A stretch of 5,464 nt of DNA from an uncultured bacterium. Lineage in GTDB: Bacteria > Bacillota > Clostridia > Lachnospirales > Lachnospiraceae. This document shows positions 1 through 5,230 of this stretch, in pieces (within the stretch, counting starts at the first letter, position 1; every line of letters begins with the position of its first letter). Where the stretch lies: contig CALBJL010000093.1 in the NCBI GenBank assembly GCA_937893485.1, positions 1-5,464 on the forward strand, given 5' to 3'. Under the pieces are notes generated by a model. That model searched no databases, was not told where the DNA came from, and saw only the letters and a list, made by a program, of their open reading frames with translations. The position numbers and the translations under genes are program-made.

Positions 1-165
1 TTCCGCCATTACAAGGAATTAGAGCAGATCGGGCTGGCAGCGCCGCAGGTGACATATCTGATGCATGAGCTGAGTGAGAAGGGCTTTCCGGTGGATCGGG
101 ATGCGACGACCGTTGCAGAGGCAAAGCGGGAGATCCTGCGGGCATTTGGGCGCAGTGTGGAATAG
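1..165 (+). CDS. ecfA2: Energy-coupling factor transporter ATP-binding protein, C-terminal end (partial)
   Basis: The first 54 codons in frame 1 end at TAG (163-165) and are the C-terminal tail of a protein that begins upstream of the window. The tail (…IGLAAPQVTYLMHEL…KGFPVDRDATTVAEA…) matches the C-terminal region typical of EcfA/CbiO ATPases, where the phrase 'GL..PQVT.L...L...G' follows the nucleotide-binding domain. The Walker and signature motifs are not in view. EcfA subunits hydrolyse ATP on the cytoplasmic face to power ECF vitamin or metal importers. The identification rests on this tail plus the position: the stop lies 10 bases before ecfT, the usual place for the second ATPase (EcfA2). 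EcfA1 cannot be strictly excluded. The 5' truncation is only the window edge. Confidence 0.82.
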   Translation, partial: FRHYKELEQIGLAAPQVTYLMHELSEKGFPVDRDATTVAEAKREILRAFGRSVE

Positions 166-175
166 GTGACAGATT

Positions 176-976
176 ATGGTGAGAGATATTACGATAGGAC
201 AATATTATCCGACCGGATCGGTGATCCATCGGATGGACCCGCGCGTGAAGCTGTTTGGAACGCTGGTGTTTCTGATCTCGGTATTTGCATATAAAGGAAT
301 TCCCGGACTGGCGGTAGTCACGGCATTTTTAGTGCTTGTGATCCGTATTTCCGGCGTGCCGTTCAAATACATGATCAAGGGCTTGCGGGCGATTATCGTG
401 CTGATGGTGATTACGGCGATGTTCAATCTCTTCCTGACACCGGGAGAGGCATTGATCCATGTGTGGAAGATCACTGTCACGAAAGAGGGTGTCACGGCGG
501 CAGTTCGCATGATGATCCGTCTGACGTATCTGGTGCTTGGAACCTCGCTCATGACGCTCACGACGACACCGAACCAGCTCACGGACGGACTGGAGCGGGC
601 ATTAAAGCCGCTCGGACGGCTGCATGTGCCGGTGCATGAGATCGCGATGATGATGTCGATTGCGCTGCGTTTTATACCGATTCTCGTAGAGGAGACGGAT
701 AAGATCATGAAAGCGCAGATGGCACGTGGGGCGAATTTTGAAGAAGGAAATGTGATCCAACGGGCAAAGGCAATGATCCCGCTGTTAGTTCCTCTGTTTG
801 TGTCTGCCTTCCGGCGTGCGAATGACCTCGCACTCGCGATGGAGGCGCGCTGTTACCGTGGCGGTGAGGGACGTACAAAAATGAAACCGTTATGTTATCA
901 GGGCATCGACCGCATTGCTTATCTGATCCTGCTTGCGTATCTGGCGCTGCTGATTGCGATGAGGGTACTGTTATGA
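176..976 (+). CDS. ecfT: Energy-coupling factor transporter transmembrane protein EcfT
   Basis: This 266-residue integral membrane protein is the coupling subunit of ECF-type importers. It joins two EcfA ATPases to exchangeable substrate-specific S components. The N-terminus carries the family pattern GQYYPTGSVIHRMDPRVKL (residues 8-26). Hydrophobic segments follow at about 27-57, 70-88 and 112-130, with further helices near 155-172, 198-212 and 247-265. The cytoplasmic coupling helices carry two Ala-Arg motifs: QMARGA (181-186) and AMEARCYRGG (221-230). In the family these Ala-Arg-Gly motifs dock into grooves of the ATPases. Here the second reads ARC rather than ARG, a variant I recall as common. 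The start is preceded by an AGGTG ribosome site (164-168) overlapping the upstream stop. The gene sits between the EcfA ATPase and truA, overlapping truA by 4 bases, so co-translation is likely. No S-component gene is adjacent, as expected for a shared (group II) module. Confidence 0.95.
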   Translation: MVRDITIGQYYPTGSVIHRMDPRVKLFGTLVFLISVFAYKGIPGLAVVTAFLVLVIRISGVPFKYMIKGLRAIIVLMVITAMFNLFLTPGEALIHVWKITVTKEGVTAAVRMMIRLTYLVLGTSLMTLTTTPNQLTDGLERALKPLGRLHVPVHEIAMMMSIALRFIPILVEETDKIMKAQMARGANFEEGNVIQRAKAMIPLLVPLFVSAFRRANDLALAMEARCYRGGEGRTKMKPLCYQGIDRIAYLILLAYLALLIAMRVLL

Positions 977-1728
977 AGCGCGTGATGCTGCGTGTCGCGT
1001 ATGACGGAACGGACTACTGCGGATGGCAGCTACAGCCCGGCGTGGCGACGGTAGAGGGCGTGTTAAATCAGGCGCTCAGCTCATTGCTTGGTGAACCGAT
1101 CACCGTCACGGGCGCGAGCCGCACGGATTCCGGTGTGCATTCGCTCGGCAATGTTGCGGTATTTGATACCGATACACGCATTCCGGCGGATAAGATCTGC
1201 TATGCATTGAATCAGCGCCTGCCGGATGATATTGTCGTACAGTCATCGGCGGAGGTGGCACCGGATTTCCATCCGCGCCACTGCGACAGCAGGAAAACCT
1301 ATGAATACCGGATCTTAAACCGGGAGTTTCCGCTGCCTACGGAGCGCAGGGATTCTTATTTTTATTACCGCAGGCTGGATGTCGCGCGGATGCGTGAGGC
1401 GGCAGCATATCTGGTCGGCACACATGATTTTGCGAGCTTTTGTGCCGCACACTCGCAGGCAGAGACAACGGTTCGCACGGTCTATGACTGTCACGTGGAA
1501 AAACAGGGAGATCTGGTCTGCATCCGGGTGACCGGCGCAGGATTTTTATATAATATGGTGCGCATCATCGCCGGAACACTGATCGAGATCGGCAGTGGAC
1601 TCAAAGAACCGCAGCAGATGCCCGCGATTCTGGATGCCTGTGTGCGCAGCGCGGCAGGACCGACCGCACCGGCACACGGACTGACGATGATCGGGATTGA
1701 ATTTGCCGAGAATCCTTGTATAGACTAG
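973..1728 (+). CDS. truA: tRNA pseudouridine(38-40) synthase TruA
   Basis: The 251-residue product isomerises uridine to pseudouridine at positions 38-40 in the anticodon stem-loop of many tRNAs. The N-terminus MLRVAYDGT.Y.GWQ is diagnostic. The catalytic aspartate is D52 in the motif GASRTDSGVHS (47-57). The C-terminal half has KTYEYRI (108-114), HDFASFC (151-157) and FLYNMVRIIAGTL (191-203), all typical of TruA. The length is normal. An in-frame ATG exists upstream at 892, but it would add 27 residues lying inside ecfT. The ATG at 973 is better: it overlaps the ecfT stop as ATGA, has AGGG at 962-965 as a ribosome site, and gives the family N-terminus. TruA commonly follows ecfT and precedes rplM-rpsI in Bacillota. 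Here the order is broken after truA by a sigma/anti-sigma cassette. Confidence 0.96.
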   Translation: MKRVMLRVAYDGTDYCGWQLQPGVATVEGVLNQALSSLLGEPITVTGASRTDSGVHSLGNVAVFDTDTRIPADKICYALNQRLPDDIVVQSSAEVAPDFHPRHCDSRKTYEYRILNREFPLPTERRDSYFYYRRLDVARMREAAAYLVGTHDFASFCAAHSQAETTVRTVYDCHVEKQGDLVCIRVTGAGFLYNMVRIIAGTLIEIGSGLKEPQQMPAILDACVRSAAGPTAPAHGLTMIGIEFAENPCID

Positions 1729-1747
1729 ATCGGAGAGGATGGCGTTG

Positions 1748-1834
1748 ATGTCATACTTGATCCTAATGCGCAAGCATAAATTTACCTGTTTAGAATGGAC
1801 GACCATAGGGGCTGGCAGTGAGGAACCTATATGA
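1748..1834 (+). CDS. Possible 28-residue small ORF or leader peptide ahead of the sigma gene
   Basis: A short reading frame (MSYLILMRKHKF…, 28 codons) starts at ATG 1748, 9 bases after a good GGAGAGG ribosome site (1732-1738). It ends with TGA at 1832-1834, overlapping the first ATG of the sigma gene (1831) as ATGA. The layout would permit translational coupling between the truA message and the sigma gene. A longer version from ATG 1739 is in frame but too close to the ribosome site. I recognise no family. It may be a coupling or leader peptide, a remnant of a degraded gene, or chance. The ribosome site and stop/start overlap are seen; translation is inferred. Confidence 0.25.
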   Translation: MSYLILMRKHKFTCLEWTTIGAGSEEPI

Positions 1835-2364
1835 TGATACTCCTATTTAGTGTTTTAAATGATGAACAACGTGCGCTGGTAGAGCGGATATTTCATGAGC
1901 ATCGTATCCACTTCCGGCGCATTTCGTTTAATATTGTGAAATCAGAGGAAGTAGCAGAAGATGTTGTGTCTACCGCATTTGTAAAAATTATGGACAACAT
2001 CGAGAAAATTTCTGATTTACCCTGTCCCCAAATGACCGCTTTCTGCGTTACCATAGTGAAAAACGCTTCTATTGATATGCTGCGTCAATTACGACAGAGT
2101 GTTCACATTGATTACTGGGACAACATTTTGGACGAGGGCACGGACGATATTGCAGATGAATGTATTCACAATGCAGATGTACATAGGCTGACTGAGGTAA
2201 TAGATCACCTTGATTCCGACGAACGGCATTTTATCTACCTCCGCTATACATTGGAAATGGGCTATAGAGAGATTGGTGAACTACTGAACCTTTCGGAGGA
2301 TGCCGCAAAAAAGCGCGGGCAGAGGCTTGTTAAGAAGCTCCGAAAACTGTATGAGGAGAGGTGA
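1831..2364 (+). CDS. ECF-like sigma-70 family RNA polymerase sigma factor
   Basis: This 177-residue protein would direct RNA polymerase to a dedicated set of promoters. Residues about 15-88 fit sigma region 2, with a helix AEDVVSTAFVKIMDNIEKI (42-60) in the place of the core-binding region 2.2, followed by TAFCVTIVKNASIDMLR (69-85). Residues about 120-174 fit region 4 and include a helix-turn-helix (YREIGELLNLSEDAAKKRGQR, 145-165) that should read the -35 element. Regions 1 and 3 are absent, which is the ECF layout. The acidic linker near 97-110 separates the two domains. Two start codons are adjacent, at 1831 and 1834; TGAGGAA (1819-1825) can serve either. The anti-sigma gene begins 4 bases after the stop. 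I see no convincing sigma-A promoter in the 100 bases upstream, so read-through from the truA operon or an autoregulated promoter is possible. Its ECF subgroup and regulon are unknown. Confidence 0.9.
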   Translation: MMILLFSVLNDEQRALVERIFHEHRIHFRRISFNIVKSEEVAEDVVSTAFVKIMDNIEKISDLPCPQMTAFCVTIVKNASIDMLRQLRQSVHIDYWDNILDEGTDDIADECIHNADVHRLTEVIDHLDSDERHFIYLRYTLEMGYREIGELLNLSEDAAKKRGQRLVKKLRKLYEER

Positions 2365-2368
2365 CGAT

Positions 2369-3301
2369 ATGGATATGAATTGGCAGGCTATGCTGCGCGA
2401 GGCGGCAAGTGTCAGCTTTGAAAAGGATATAGAAGTCCACGCTGCCGCCGATAATGACGACTGTTCCTGCGTAGATTTGCCGAAAGCACAGATCCGAGAA
2501 TTGAGCAAAAAGATTTTGCACTTGCCATATCAGGGAATTGCTTTGCTATTTAGTAGATACTGTTTCCGGCTTTCGCTGGAAGAAACGGAAAAGTTCTTCC
2601 AAATGGAAAATGCAAAGGGACGATTCTGCTTTTACCGGGAACTGCTTTCTTCAAGCATAGGGCTTCACTCAGAGCAAATGATTTCAGATGCTTCTCTGGA
2701 TCATGCCTGTAAAATTGCCATGAAAGATTATTTGCGCACGGAGTTAAAAGAAGATTCTGCTGTAAGTAGTGCGGGAAAAAGCCGCGCGCATATTGCGTTC
2801 AGGCGGCTCGGTAAAGCTATAGCAGTTGCAACAATTACTCTAACGCTGTCGTTCTCAACAGCTATGGCAGCTAACGCGCAGTTTAGGAAAAAGGTGATCG
2901 CGTGGGTAGTCGAAATATTTGAAAACTACAGTATCTTTGAACTTCAAAGCGACGGAGAACACACACAGGCTGACTTGCAGAGCTATCAGCCTACCTATCT
3001 TCCTGACGGGGCAGAATTGCAGAATACGGTTGAACTGCCGGAATTTATTATTTATAAATACGAAATGGGTAATTTTGACTACTTTAACATTCAACTTAGT
3101 CAGTCAGACACACGAACCTATGTTGATGCGGAAAACGCAGACATAGAATCCTTGGATATAGGCGGAGTAACAGGATATTTCTTCATAAAAGATGGTTTGA
3201 ACTATGTGTGCTTTGAACGTGATGGAGCTTCCGTTTCTGTCTATGGAGCGCTTCATGTGGACGAGCTGATAAAAATTGCTGCTGGTATTACAAAAAAATA
3301 A
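2369..3301 (+). CDS. Membrane-anchored anti-sigma factor with extracellular DUF4367-type domain
   Basis: The 310-residue product is probably the cognate regulator of the sigma factor encoded just upstream. The cytoplasmic N-terminus runs to about residue 147. One membrane segment (about 148-168, IAVATITLTLSFSTAMAANA) follows a basic stretch. The external part ends in a DUF4367-like domain (about 205-307), recognised by YQPTYLPDGAEL (206-217), the block DIESLDIGGVTGYFF (258-272) and a terminal GALHVDELIKIAAGI (293-307). The domain probably senses an envelope signal; that is inference. Residues 45-95 look like sigma region 4 (LPYQ…LLFSRYCFRLSLEETEKFF…). There is no HxxxCxxC zinc anti-sigma motif; CSC at 32-34 is not equivalent. 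The ATG at 2369 is chosen over an upstream in-frame ATG at 2300 because GAGGAGAG (2353-2360) is correctly spaced and the longer form would overlap the sigma gene by 65 bases. Translational coupling with the sigma gene is likely. Confidence 0.85.
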   Translation: MDMNWQAMLREAASVSFEKDIEVHAAADNDDCSCVDLPKAQIRELSKKILHLPYQGIALLFSRYCFRLSLEETEKFFQMENAKGRFCFYRELLSSSIGLHSEQMISDASLDHACKIAMKDYLRTELKEDSAVSSAGKSRAHIAFRRLGKAIAVATITLTLSFSTAMAANAQFRKKVIAWVVEIFENYSIFELQSDGEHTQADLQSYQPTYLPDGAELQNTVELPEFIIYKYEMGNFDYFNIQLSQSDTRTYVDAENADIESLDIGGVTGYFFIKDGLNYVCFERDGASVSVYGALHVDELIKIAAGITKK

Positions 3302-3310
3302 TTCAAAAAA

Positions 3311-3343
3311 GTGTCCCTTTTTCTGTGTCCGTCCGTTATATAG
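3311..3343 (+). promoter_or_regulatory. Candidate (possibly ECF-type) promoter block upstream of the lipoprotein gene
   Basis: Between the anti-sigma stop and the lipoprotein gene lies GTGTCC (3311-3316), a T-run, a second GTGTCC (3325-3330), then CCGTCCGTTATATAGG (3329-3344). A CGTC word is the usual -10 core for many ECF sigma factors, and TTATAT resembles a sigma-A -10. There is no clear TTGACA partner. The position suggests a separate transcription start for the lipoprotein, possibly under the neighbouring sigma factor. This is inference from word matches only. Confidence 0.3.
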
Positions 3344-3390
3344 GTGAATCCACAAAACAGTAGATGAAATAAGTGAGGGCAACGGTTAAA

Positions 3391-3416
3391 TATTCTATGT
3401 GCGGAAGCCAAGAATA
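3391..3416 (+). other. Short bulged hairpin in the lipoprotein 5' leader
   Basis: TATTCT (3391-3396) can pair with AGAATA (3411-3416). Inside this, TG/CA and GC/GC pairs with two single-base bulges close a GGAA tetraloop of the GNRA type. The structure ends 14 bases before the AGGAGG ribosome site at 3431-3436. No T-run follows, so it is not a terminator. It may stabilise the message or modulate translation; chance folding in AT-rich DNA is also possible. Confidence 0.3.
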
Positions 3417-3444
3417 CTGTGAAGATTAAAAGGAGGCTGATTTT

Positions 3445-3873
3445 ATGAAGAAAATACAATATATAGTACTTTTAATCGTATTATCTGGACTATTTCTTGT
3501 AGGTTGTTCCAATATTCAAAAAGCTGACGTTGAATTAAAATTTACAGATGATTCTAACGGAGTCCAAAGTTATATCATGGATGTTGAGACACGGGACGAT
3601 GTGCTGATTCCTAGAATAGTATTAGATAAAAATAATGGAACTTTTTCCAGTATCTATGATATTTTATCGTCTACTTTTATCGTAGGAACTTATAAAATAA
3701 AAAATAATACTCTTTTGGCAGAAACATACGATAAAAAAAGTACCTATCAATTTGAAATAATTGATAGTAAATCATTAAAATTTATGCAAAACAATTCATC
3801 AGAGCTAAAATTAACAGATGAAAATATTGGTATATCCATATCAGATGGTTGTATATTTAAGTTACAAGATTAG
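3445..3873 (+). CDS. Small secreted lipoprotein of unknown function
   Basis: This 142-residue protein has a clear lipoprotein signal: MKK, a hydrophobic core (residues 6-19) and a lipobox LVGC with the modified cysteine at C21. The mature part is predicted to be mostly beta strands. It contains the run PRIVLDKNNGTFSS (56-69), then LSSTFIVGTYKIKNNTLL (74-91) and LKFMQNNSSELKL (111-123). This 'P.I.L…F…lSS…GtY.i.dn.L…l.F…Ss' pattern resembles small lipoproteins of Clostridia that I recall near BlaR1-like or sigma-factor regulators. I cannot name a family or function. An excellent ribosome site, AGGAGG (3431-3436), lies 8 bases before the ATG. The gene is visibly more AT-rich than all its neighbours, with many AAA, ATA, AAT and TTA codons, which hints at separate acquisition. 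It lies 143 bases after the anti-sigma gene and may belong to that sigma factor's regulon. Confidence 0.75.
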   Translation: MKKIQYIVLLIVLSGLFLVGCSNIQKADVELKFTDDSNGVQSYIMDVETRDDVLIPRIVLDKNNGTFSSIYDILSSTFIVGTYKIKNNTLLAETYDKKSTYQFEIIDSKSLKFMQNNSSELKLTDENIGISISDGCIFKLQD

Positions 3874-3930
3874 TAAGTATAACAAATTTATCATGCAAAT
3901 TGAGTGTCGTGGAAAAATCCAAAAAATCAG

Positions 3931-3959
3931 TTGACAGTGGCAAAAACGCGTAGTAAAAT
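3931..3959 (+). promoter_or_regulatory. Sigma-A promoter of the rplM-rpsI operon
   Basis: A perfect -35 TTGACA (3931-3936) is followed after exactly 17 bases by TAAAAT (3954-3959), one mismatch from the TATAAT consensus. Transcription would start near 3966, leaving a leader of about 134 bases before rplM. Such a strong vegetative promoter suits ribosomal protein genes and shows that rplM-rpsI does not depend on read-through from the truA or sigma genes. Confidence 0.85.
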
Positions 3960-3965
3960 GTAAAG

Positions 3966-4086
3966 GCTGATGTAGTTTAGAAATATTGTGCCAAAGCCCC
4001 GGCAGAATATTTTTGCTATACAATAACAGAAGTATGCTGAATGGTTTCGGACATTTCCATTCCGACTTCTACCGTTAAAATTATTC
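3966..4086 (+). promoter_or_regulatory. Structured 5' leader of rplM, probable L13 leader element
   Basis: The untranslated leader holds two hairpins. The first pairs AAATATTGTGCC (3981-3992) with GGCAGAATATTT (4001-4012), with one G-G mismatch and the loop AAAGCCCC. The second pairs AGAAGT (4028-4033) with ACTTCT (4065-4070) and, after an internal loop, GAATGG (4039-4044) with CCATTC (4057-4062). Low-GC Gram-positive bacteria are known to carry an L13 leader in front of rplM, thought to let a ribosomal protein repress its own operon. The position, size and an internal-loop hairpin just ahead of the ribosome site fit that element. A covariance-model search would settle membership. Confidence 0.6.
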
Positions 4087-4099
4087 AGGAGGAAAAACC

Positions 4100-4528
4100 A
4101 TGAACACATTTATGGCAAGCCCGGCTACCATTGATCGTAAATGGTATGTTGTTGACGCTACAGGAATGACATTAGGTCGTTTATCATCAGAGATTGCAAA
4201 AGTTTTAAGAGGAAAGAATAAGCCGATTTTCACACCTCACATGGACTGCGGTGATTATGTAATCGTTGTCAATGCAGAGAAGATCGCTGTTACCGGTAAG
4301 AAGCTGGATCAGAAGATTTACTACAGACATTCAGAGTATGTAGGTGGAATGAAAGAGACTACCTTAAAGGAGATGTTAGCAAAGCATCCCGAGAGAGTCA
4401 TCGAGCACGCAGTAAAGGGTATGTTACCCAAGGGACCGTTAGGACGTGAGATGTATAAGAAGTTATTCGTATACGCAGGTCCTGATCACAAGCATGCAGC
4501 TCAGAAGCCTGAGACTTTGACATTTTAA
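4100..4528 (+). CDS. rplM: 50S ribosomal protein L13
   Basis: The 142-residue product is an early-assembling protein of the large ribosomal subunit that binds 23S rRNA. Conserved blocks are WYVVDATGMTLGRLSSEIAK (15-34), the phrase TPHMDCGDYVIVVNAEKIAVTGKK (45-68), YYRHSEYVGG (74-83) and AVKGMLPKGPLGR (104-116), and the length is standard. The start at 4100 has AGGAGG (4087-4092) 7 bases upstream; an internal Met at residue 5 is less well placed. rpsI follows after 19 bases, the near-universal L13-S9 pairing. Transcription should come from the strong promoter at 3931-3959 through the structured leader, so autoregulation is likely. Codon use is biased to a small set, as expected for a highly expressed gene. 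Confidence 0.98.
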   Translation: MNTFMASPATIDRKWYVVDATGMTLGRLSSEIAKVLRGKNKPIFTPHMDCGDYVIVVNAEKIAVTGKKLDQKIYYRHSEYVGGMKETTLKEMLAKHPERVIEHAVKGMLPKGPLGREMYKKLFVYAGPDHKHAAQKPETLTF

Positions 4529-4547
4529 TCGAGGGAGGTAAAAACAA

Positions 4548-4940
4548 GTGGCTAACGCAAAATTTTATGGAACAGGTAGAAGAAAAAGTTCAGTAGCCAG
4601 AGTTTATTTAGCACCTGGTACTGGTAAGATCACCATCAACAAGAGAGACATCGATGATTATTTTGGATTAGAGACATTAAAGGTTATCGTTCGTCAGCCT
4701 TTCGCTGCGACCGAGACTAACGAGAAGTTCGATGTAACCGTTACTGTAAAGGGTGGCGGATACACAGGACAGGCAGGAGCTATCCGTCATGGTATTGCCC
4801 GTGCACTGCTTCAAGTAGACAGCGAGTATCGTCCCGTGCTCAAGAAGGCAGGATTCTTAACACGTGATCCTCGTATGAAAGAGCGTAAGAAGTACGGTCT
4901 CAAAGCAGCTCGTCGCGCTCCGCAGTTCAGCAAGCGATAA
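4548..4940 (+). CDS. rpsI: 30S ribosomal protein S9
   Basis: The 130-residue protein is a small-subunit component whose C-terminal tail reaches the ribosomal P site and contacts the tRNA anticodon stem-loop. Recognisable blocks are YGTGRRKSSVARVYL (7-21), the glycine-rich GGGYTGQAGAIRHGIARAL (69-87), RDPRMKERKKYG (106-117) and the invariant C-terminal SKR (128-130). The start codon is GTG, not ATG. It is supported by GAGGGAGG (4531-4538) 9 bases upstream and by the family N-terminus beginning directly there. It is co-transcribed with rplM and ends 31 bases before a strong intrinsic terminator. The coding sequence is intact to its natural end, so any mobile element next to it has not disrupted it. 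Confidence 0.98.
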   Translation: MANAKFYGTGRRKSSVARVYLAPGTGKITINKRDIDDYFGLETLKVIVRQPFAATETNEKFDVTVTVKGGGYTGQAGAIRHGIARALLQVDSEYRPVLKKAGFLTRDPRMKERKKYGLKAARRAPQFSKR

Positions 4941-4952
4941 TCGACTGCTCAG

Positions 4953-5031
4953 ACTATATCAAAATGGTTCAAAAACCCCGGAAAATCAAGGTTTTCCGGG
5001 GTTTTCTTGTACCTAAACGGGCTGATATAGT
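4953..5031. repeat. 9-base inverted repeat enclosing the rpsI terminator
   Basis: ACTATATCA (4953-4961) and its exact reverse complement TGATATAGT (5023-5031) flank the terminator on both sides. The right copy belongs to GGCTGATATAGTTT (5020-5033), which matches GGCTGATGTAGTTT in the rplM leader (3965-3978) at 13 of 14 positions. The role is unknown. It could extend the terminator stem, bind a protein, or be related to element insertion. Confidence 0.45.
4972..5006 (+). terminator. Intrinsic terminator of the rplM-rpsI operon
   Basis: A perfect 14-base-pair stem pairs AAAACCCCGGAAAA (4972-4985) with TTTTCCGGGGTTTT (4992-5005), closing the loop TCAAGG. The GC core is followed by a T-run. Because the arms begin with A and end with T, it could also work on the opposite strand. 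It lies 31 bases after the rpsI stop. Confidence 0.92.
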
Positions 5032-5050
5032 TTGACTTGATTTGACTTAA
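5031..5050 (+). repeat. Tandem 10-base direct repeat
   Basis: TTTGACTTGA (5031-5040) is followed immediately by TTTGACTTAA (5041-5050), a 9 of 10 match. The 10-base period equals about one helical turn, so a protein could contact both copies on the same face. With only two copies the function is open. Confidence 0.5.
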
Positions 5051-5055
5051 CGAGA

Positions 5056-5122
5056 GCCGTTTTCACCCAATTTTTAGTGGTTAAATATAGGACAACCGGC
5101 AAAAATGGGGTCAAAAAACGGC
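5056..5122. repeat. 8-base inverted repeat around the first long direct repeat
   Basis: GCCGTTTT (5056-5063) is the reverse complement of AAAACGGC (5115-5122). The arms enclose the first of the two long direct repeats. A loop of about 50 bases makes a simple RNA hairpin unlikely; a protein-binding arrangement is more plausible. Chance cannot be excluded at this length. Confidence 0.35.
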
Positions 5123-5148
5123 CTTAGTGGTTAAAAAATAGGACAACC
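5074..5148 (+). repeat. Pair of 24/25-base direct repeats (iteron- or arm-site-like)
   Basis: Two copies share TTAGTGGTTAAA then ATAGGACAACC, separated by T in copy 1 (5074-5097) and by AA in copy 2 (5124-5148). They start 50 bases apart, with 26 unrelated bases between. Each copy contains GGTT…AACC, so it can also form a small hairpin (five pairs, TGGTT/AACCA, in copy 2). Conservation over 23 positions beside an AT-rich spacer suggests protein-binding sites. Candidates are arm-type sites for an integrase or Xis, or partition sites for the adjacent parA system. Confidence 0.75.
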
Positions 5149-5230
5149 AGAGAGCAATTTCGGGGGTATTTTTGAGGGTGATTTTGGCACTCTCAGACAC
5201 CGGATTTTTCGCTGGAGAGTTTGGCATAAT

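Noticed and set aside
205..708. 167-residue open frame on the minus strand
   Set aside because: It is the antisense shadow of ecfT, with no recognisable domain and no ribosome site logic. EcfT on the + strand is certain.
892..972. Upstream in-frame ATG extending truA by 27 residues
   Set aside because: The extension lies wholly inside ecfT, has no family resemblance and no better ribosome site. The ATGA overlap at 973 gives the conserved TruA N-terminus.
2300..2368. Upstream in-frame ATG extending the anti-sigma protein by 23 residues
   Set aside because: It overlaps the sigma gene's region 4 coding sequence. A strong, correctly spaced ribosome site serves the ATG at 2369 instead.
2462..2470. 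CSC in the anti-sigma N-terminus as a zinc-binding anti-sigma motif
   Set aside because: The zinc anti-sigma family uses HxxxCxxC. No such spacing exists here and no matching histidine is correctly placed.
3302..3325. AAAAAG…CTTTTT hairpin as a terminator of the sigma operon
   Set aside because: The stem is only six pairs, almost all A-T, with a 5-base loop. It is too weak for an intrinsic terminator, and the T-run is part of the stem.
3927..4109. 60-residue minus-strand frame over the rplM leader
   Set aside because: It covers the promoter and structured leader of rplM and has no recognisable protein features.
5074..5148. CRISPR array
   Set aside because: There are only two copies, with unequal length and no further repeat-spacer units or cas genes in view.
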